This document shows positions 22,331 through 24,589 of a stretch of 24,589 nt of DNA, piece after piece. Position numbers and translations under genes: made by a program. This DNA comes from a virus, in IMG/VR virus record IMGVR_UViG_3300035698_001059, positions 1-24,589 of that record. One strand, 5' to 3'. The number at the start of each line of letters is the position of its first letter. Within the stretch, counting starts at the first letter, position 1. The notes under the pieces are model-generated. The model was not told where the DNA came from, did no database searches, and was given only the letters and a program-made list of their open reading frames with translations.

Positions 22331-23149
22331 ATGAACAAAAAAATAGTCAAAAAAGAATGGAACAAAGAACCCGTTTCGTTTTCATCCCTAAAAGCGTTTG
22401 ACGCGTCGCCGTCGAAATTTATCGCCCACAAAAAACGCGTATTTGAACCGACCCCCGCGATGATCATGGGGTCGTTGATTCACTCCTTAATCCTAGAACC
22501 GAAAACCGTGGACGAAAAGTTTATCGTTTGGGAGGGCGGACGACGTGCGGGAAAAATTTGGGACGAATTCAAGTCAGTCGCATCCGCCGAAAATCTCGAG
22601 GTCGTTAAACGCGATGAAATGGATTCAGCTATTTTAGTCCGTGACGCGGTGATGAATCACGAAATCGCGGGCGACATGATCCGATCGTTCGAAGCCGTTG
22701 AAAAACTGATCGAATGGAACGACCCCGAAACGGGGATTCCGTGTCGGGGATTTTTGGACGGTATTGGGGACGGTTTCGTTTGTGATCTCAAATCAACGGC
22801 ATCAAACGACCCCGACGACTTTATTCGTTCGTGTTATAATGAAAAATATTCATTACAATCGGCGATGTATTTGGACGCGGCGAAAGTTGACGATTTTTTC
22901 ATTATAGCGTTCGAAAAAACCGCCCCATTTCACGTTATGGTGTACGAAGTGACGCCAACGTTCAAAGCCTACGGGAACGCCATGAAACGTCGTTTAATGG
23001 CATCATTCGCGAAGTGGGACGGGAAACCCGCGGGACGGGAATTTCACACGGGAATTTCGATCGCGCCGTTGTCAACCCCTAAATATTCGAAATTAGAACC
23101 GCATTTCGACCCACCGTCCGCGCTTGACGCTGCAAAAGAAAGGTTTTAA
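22331..23149 (+). CDS. RecE-like PD-(D/E)XK exonuclease
   Basis: 272 aa. Motifs of the RecE/DUF3799-type nuclease: MGSLIHSLILEP (46-57, with H51), CRGFLDGIGDGFVCDLKST (138-156; D143, D152, K154) and SLQSAMYLD (174-182; Q176). This is the full GxxxH - D - DxK - QxxxY order. It degrades one strand of double-stranded ends to feed single-strand annealing. The SSB-like gene is next to it; no annealase (RecT/Erf/Redbeta) is seen in the window, but one of the unknown early genes or a gene beyond the end could supply it. Confidence 0.88.
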   Translation: MNKKIVKKEWNKEPVSFSSLKAFDASPSKFIAHKKRVFEPTPAMIMGSLIHSLILEPKTVDEKFIVWEGGRRAGKIWDEFKSVASAENLEVVKRDEMDSAILVRDAVMNHEIAGDMIRSFEAVEKLIEWNDPETGIPCRGFLDGIGDGFVCDLKSTASNDPDDFIRSCYNEKYSLQSAMYLDAAKVDDFFIIAFEKTAPFHVMVYEVTPTFKAYGNAMKRRLMASFAKWDGKPAGREFHTGISIAPLSTPKYSKLEPHFDPPSALDAAKERF

Positions 23150-23152
23150 GAC

Positions 23153-23455
23153 ATGAAAAATCAAAAATTCATAGTCATCCGCAAAAGTCAATTCCGAAAA
23201 ATGATCAGATCCAACGGTTCGCCGTTTGGGTTTGATGTTTTCGCGAAAACCGTCCCGCGATCGGAAATAAATTCAATTATCGAATCATCAAATGACCGAA
23301 AGGAAAAAAACAACGCCCGATCGGCGATCGAATTCAATTTACCGTTCGCCGTTGGTTCTTTTTTAATCATCCCAACGGAATCAATCGAGATCAATAAACA
23401 TTCGAAAACGTGGGTTTTCGGGCGTCAAAATTTATCGGATAATGTCGGCGAATAG
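23153..23455 (+). CDS. Small early protein, unknown
   Basis: 100 aa. Basic, with KSQFRKMIRSNGSPFGFDVFAK, a Lys/Asn-rich middle, then beta-rich LPFAVGSFLIIPTESIE. It starts 3 nt after the exonuclease stop and overlaps the VRR-NUC gene by 14 nt, so it lies in the same translational unit. No domain recognised. Confidence 0.6.
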   Translation: MKNQKFIVIRKSQFRKMIRSNGSPFGFDVFAKTVPRSEINSIIESSNDRKEKNNARSAIEFNLPFAVGSFLIIPTESIEINKHSKTWVFGRQNLSDNVGE

Positions 23456-23831
23456 TTTGACGCGGGCGATTGTCCAGTATCTAAATTTCAACGGGGTCGT
23501 CGCGTGGAACGTGTACAACGGCGGCGTGTACGATCCTAAATTGAAAAAATATCGTAAAAACCCCCAACACAAACACGGAGTGTTCGACATTTGCGGATTC
23601 ACAAAAAAAGGGGGGCGACACGTTGAAATCGAAATAAAAATCGGACGTGATAAAATGTCAGATCACCAACGCCGTCACTTTATAGAGTTAAGCGACGCGG
23701 GCGCGCTTGTATTTGTCGCCCGTGATTTCGATTCATTTGAATCGTGGTTCAAAAAACAAGAAAATGAACAACCAACCAACCGAACCAAACAAAAAAACAT
23801 CGCCACCGAATTCGGATCGGGGATCGCGTAA
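23442..23831 (+). CDS. VRR-NUC-type nuclease
   Basis: 129 aa. Pattern of the VRR-NUC domain: GVFDICGFTKKGGRHVEIEIKIGRDKMSDHQ gives G46..D49, E64-x-K66 and Q76, the PD-(D/E)XK residues, and LSDAGALVFVARDFDSF follows. Phage members act as structure-specific endonucleases or resolvase-like enzymes at branched DNA. It overlaps the preceding gene, and the following gene starts inside its tail, so it belongs to one replication/recombination unit. Confidence 0.85.
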   Translation: MSANSLTRAIVQYLNFNGVVAWNVYNGGVYDPKLKKYRKNPQHKHGVFDICGFTKKGGRHVEIEIKIGRDKMSDHQRRHFIELSDAGALVFVARDFDSFESWFKKQENEQPTNRTKQKNIATEFGSGIA

Positions 23832-24498
23832 ATTCCGCGGGATTTGGATTCCCTCAGAAATTTGGGAAAATGACAAATTAACAATTCAACAAAAAGTTTT
23901 TCTTTCTGAAATCGATTCATTGTCGGGGCGTTCGGGGTGTTTCGCGTCGAACGCTTATTTCGCTAAATTTTTCGGATTATCAAAATCGCGCGTTTCGAAT
24001 GTAATTTCATCACTTGAAAAATTAAGGATGATTAAAATCACACTAATCAAATCGCAGTCGGGAAAAAACGTCGAAAAAAGAATCATTAAACCAACTGGCG
24101 AACAACGAACGCCGCCCGTCAACGTCCCAAAAGAACAAGCGAAACCAAAACACAAAACCCAACCGAATCACGTTTCATCAGTCAAACCGATCGTCGAGTT
24201 GTTGAATTCGGTCGCGGGTTCAGATTACAAACACACCACCGCCGCGACGATCAAACACATCAACGCCCGAATCAATGAAGGTTTCACCGCCGCCGATTTC
24301 AAAACGGTGATCACGGATCGCGTTCGGTTATGGCGCGCCGATGATAAAATGAAACAATTCATCCGTCCCGAAACATTGTTCGGGAATAAATTCGAATCGT
24401 ATTTGAACGCCGCCAATCAGTCATCAGTTAAGGCATCAAAGAACACAAACAACGCGACCGTAGATTTCGGCGAACGCGCAAAACCTGAATCGAAATGA
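23764..24498 (+). CDS. Replication initiation protein / replisome organiser
   Basis: 244 aa from ATG 23764; a longer frame from 23707 only mirrors the nuclease gene. N-terminal winged helix-turn-helix at about 25-95 (KVFLSEIDSL, then YFAKFFGLSKSRVSNVISSLEKLRMIKI). The middle (110-138) is a Lys/Pro-rich linker. The C-terminus (142-215), VELLNSVAGSDYKHTTAATI...INARINEGFT..DFKTVI...RLW...IRPETLFGNKFESYLN, is the Phg_2220_C type seen in organisers that load helicase at the phage origin. It begins ATGAACAACCAACCAACC, alike to the gene at 20152. Confidence 0.88.
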   Translation: MNNQPTEPNKKTSPPNSDRGSRKFRGIWIPSEIWENDKLTIQQKVFLSEIDSLSGRSGCFASNAYFAKFFGLSKSRVSNVISSLEKLRMIKITLIKSQSGKNVEKRIIKPTGEQRTPPVNVPKEQAKPKHKTQPNHVSSVKPIVELLNSVAGSDYKHTTAATIKHINARINEGFTAADFKTVITDRVRLWRADDKMKQFIRPETLFGNKFESYLNAANQSSVKASKNTNNATVDFGERAKPESK

Positions 24499-24589
24499 GT
24501 GACAAAAATGACCACGCCGAAAGGTTTCAAAATATAGGTTTCACGCCGAAGGGTTCACAAGATCAACAAAAAACGAAATGCAAAGCGAC
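24495..24589 (+). CDS. Start of next replication gene, cut by the window end
   Basis: ATGA overlap with the organiser gene. The visible 31 residues are MSDKNDHAERFQNIGF followed by TPKGSQDQQKTKCKA, with a KTKC-type end. A Q.K.KC start is common before zinc ribbons of phage primases, but no zinc pair is visible here. The context (after a helicase-loader-type protein) would suit a primase or helicase. The rest lies outside the window. Confidence 0.5.
   Translation, partial: MSDKNDHAERFQNIGFTPKGSQDQQKTKCKA

Noticed and set aside
23707-23763. Upstream extension of the replication organiser
   Set aside because: Overlaps the nuclease gene deeply; ATG 23764 follows an A-rich leader and starts just before the wHTH domain.

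Overview
The window reads as part of a contractile-tailed phage or prophage of a Bacteroidota (Bacteroidetes) host. Every credible gene is on the + strand and the genes are tightly packed, often with ATGA or TAATG stop/start overlaps. Starts are preceded by A-rich leaders rather than Shine-Dalgarno sequences. Several operon heads carry TAnnTTTG-type -7 boxes. Both traits are typical of Bacteroidota. The virion genes belong to the Mu-like group: DUF935 portal, Mu F-like head protein, gp36-like and gpG-like proteins, protease-scaffold, DUF2586-type sheath, and a Mu-type baseplate series. No integrase, transposase or lytic repressor is visible, so lifestyle cannot be decided here.

Layout. 57-4603: packaging and head start (small and large terminase, gp36-like protein, portal, F-like protein). 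4604-4701: a short gap with two tandem perfect palindromes. 4702-5904: gpG-like protein, probable tail terminator and a small helix-turn-helix-like protein. 6034-8365: ClpP-fold protease fused to a scaffold, major capsid, and a small unknown. 8399-12383: sheath, tube, tail assembly chaperone with a probable -1 programmed frameshift, and tape measure. 12390-18325: baseplate hub, spike, wedge proteins and fibre-like proteins. 18329-19903: lysis cassette (membrane coiled-coil protein, M15 endopeptidase, holin, candidate unimolecular spanin).

19904-20151 is the largest non-coding stretch (248 bases). It holds a promoter-like box, a strong intrinsic terminator, a second hairpin and an AT-rich leader. 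The promoter-terminator pair may define a small RNA of about 75 nt. Part of it is complementary to the first codons of the next gene (20152) and of the replication-initiator gene (23764).

20152-24589 is an early/replication module: four unrecognised small proteins, an SSB-like protein with an acidic DDDLPF tail, a RecE-like PD-(D/E)XK exonuclease, a small unknown, a VRR-NUC nuclease, a replisome organiser with a Phg_2220_C-type C-terminus, and the start of another gene cut by the window end. A Mu-like particle is therefore joined to a recombination/theta-type replication module rather than to Mu transposition genes.

The best candidates for a second look are the frameshift and its large hairpin in the tail chaperone gene, the candidate antisense small RNA, the tandem palindromes, the possible internal scaffold start, and the apparent absence of GGCC and CCGG.
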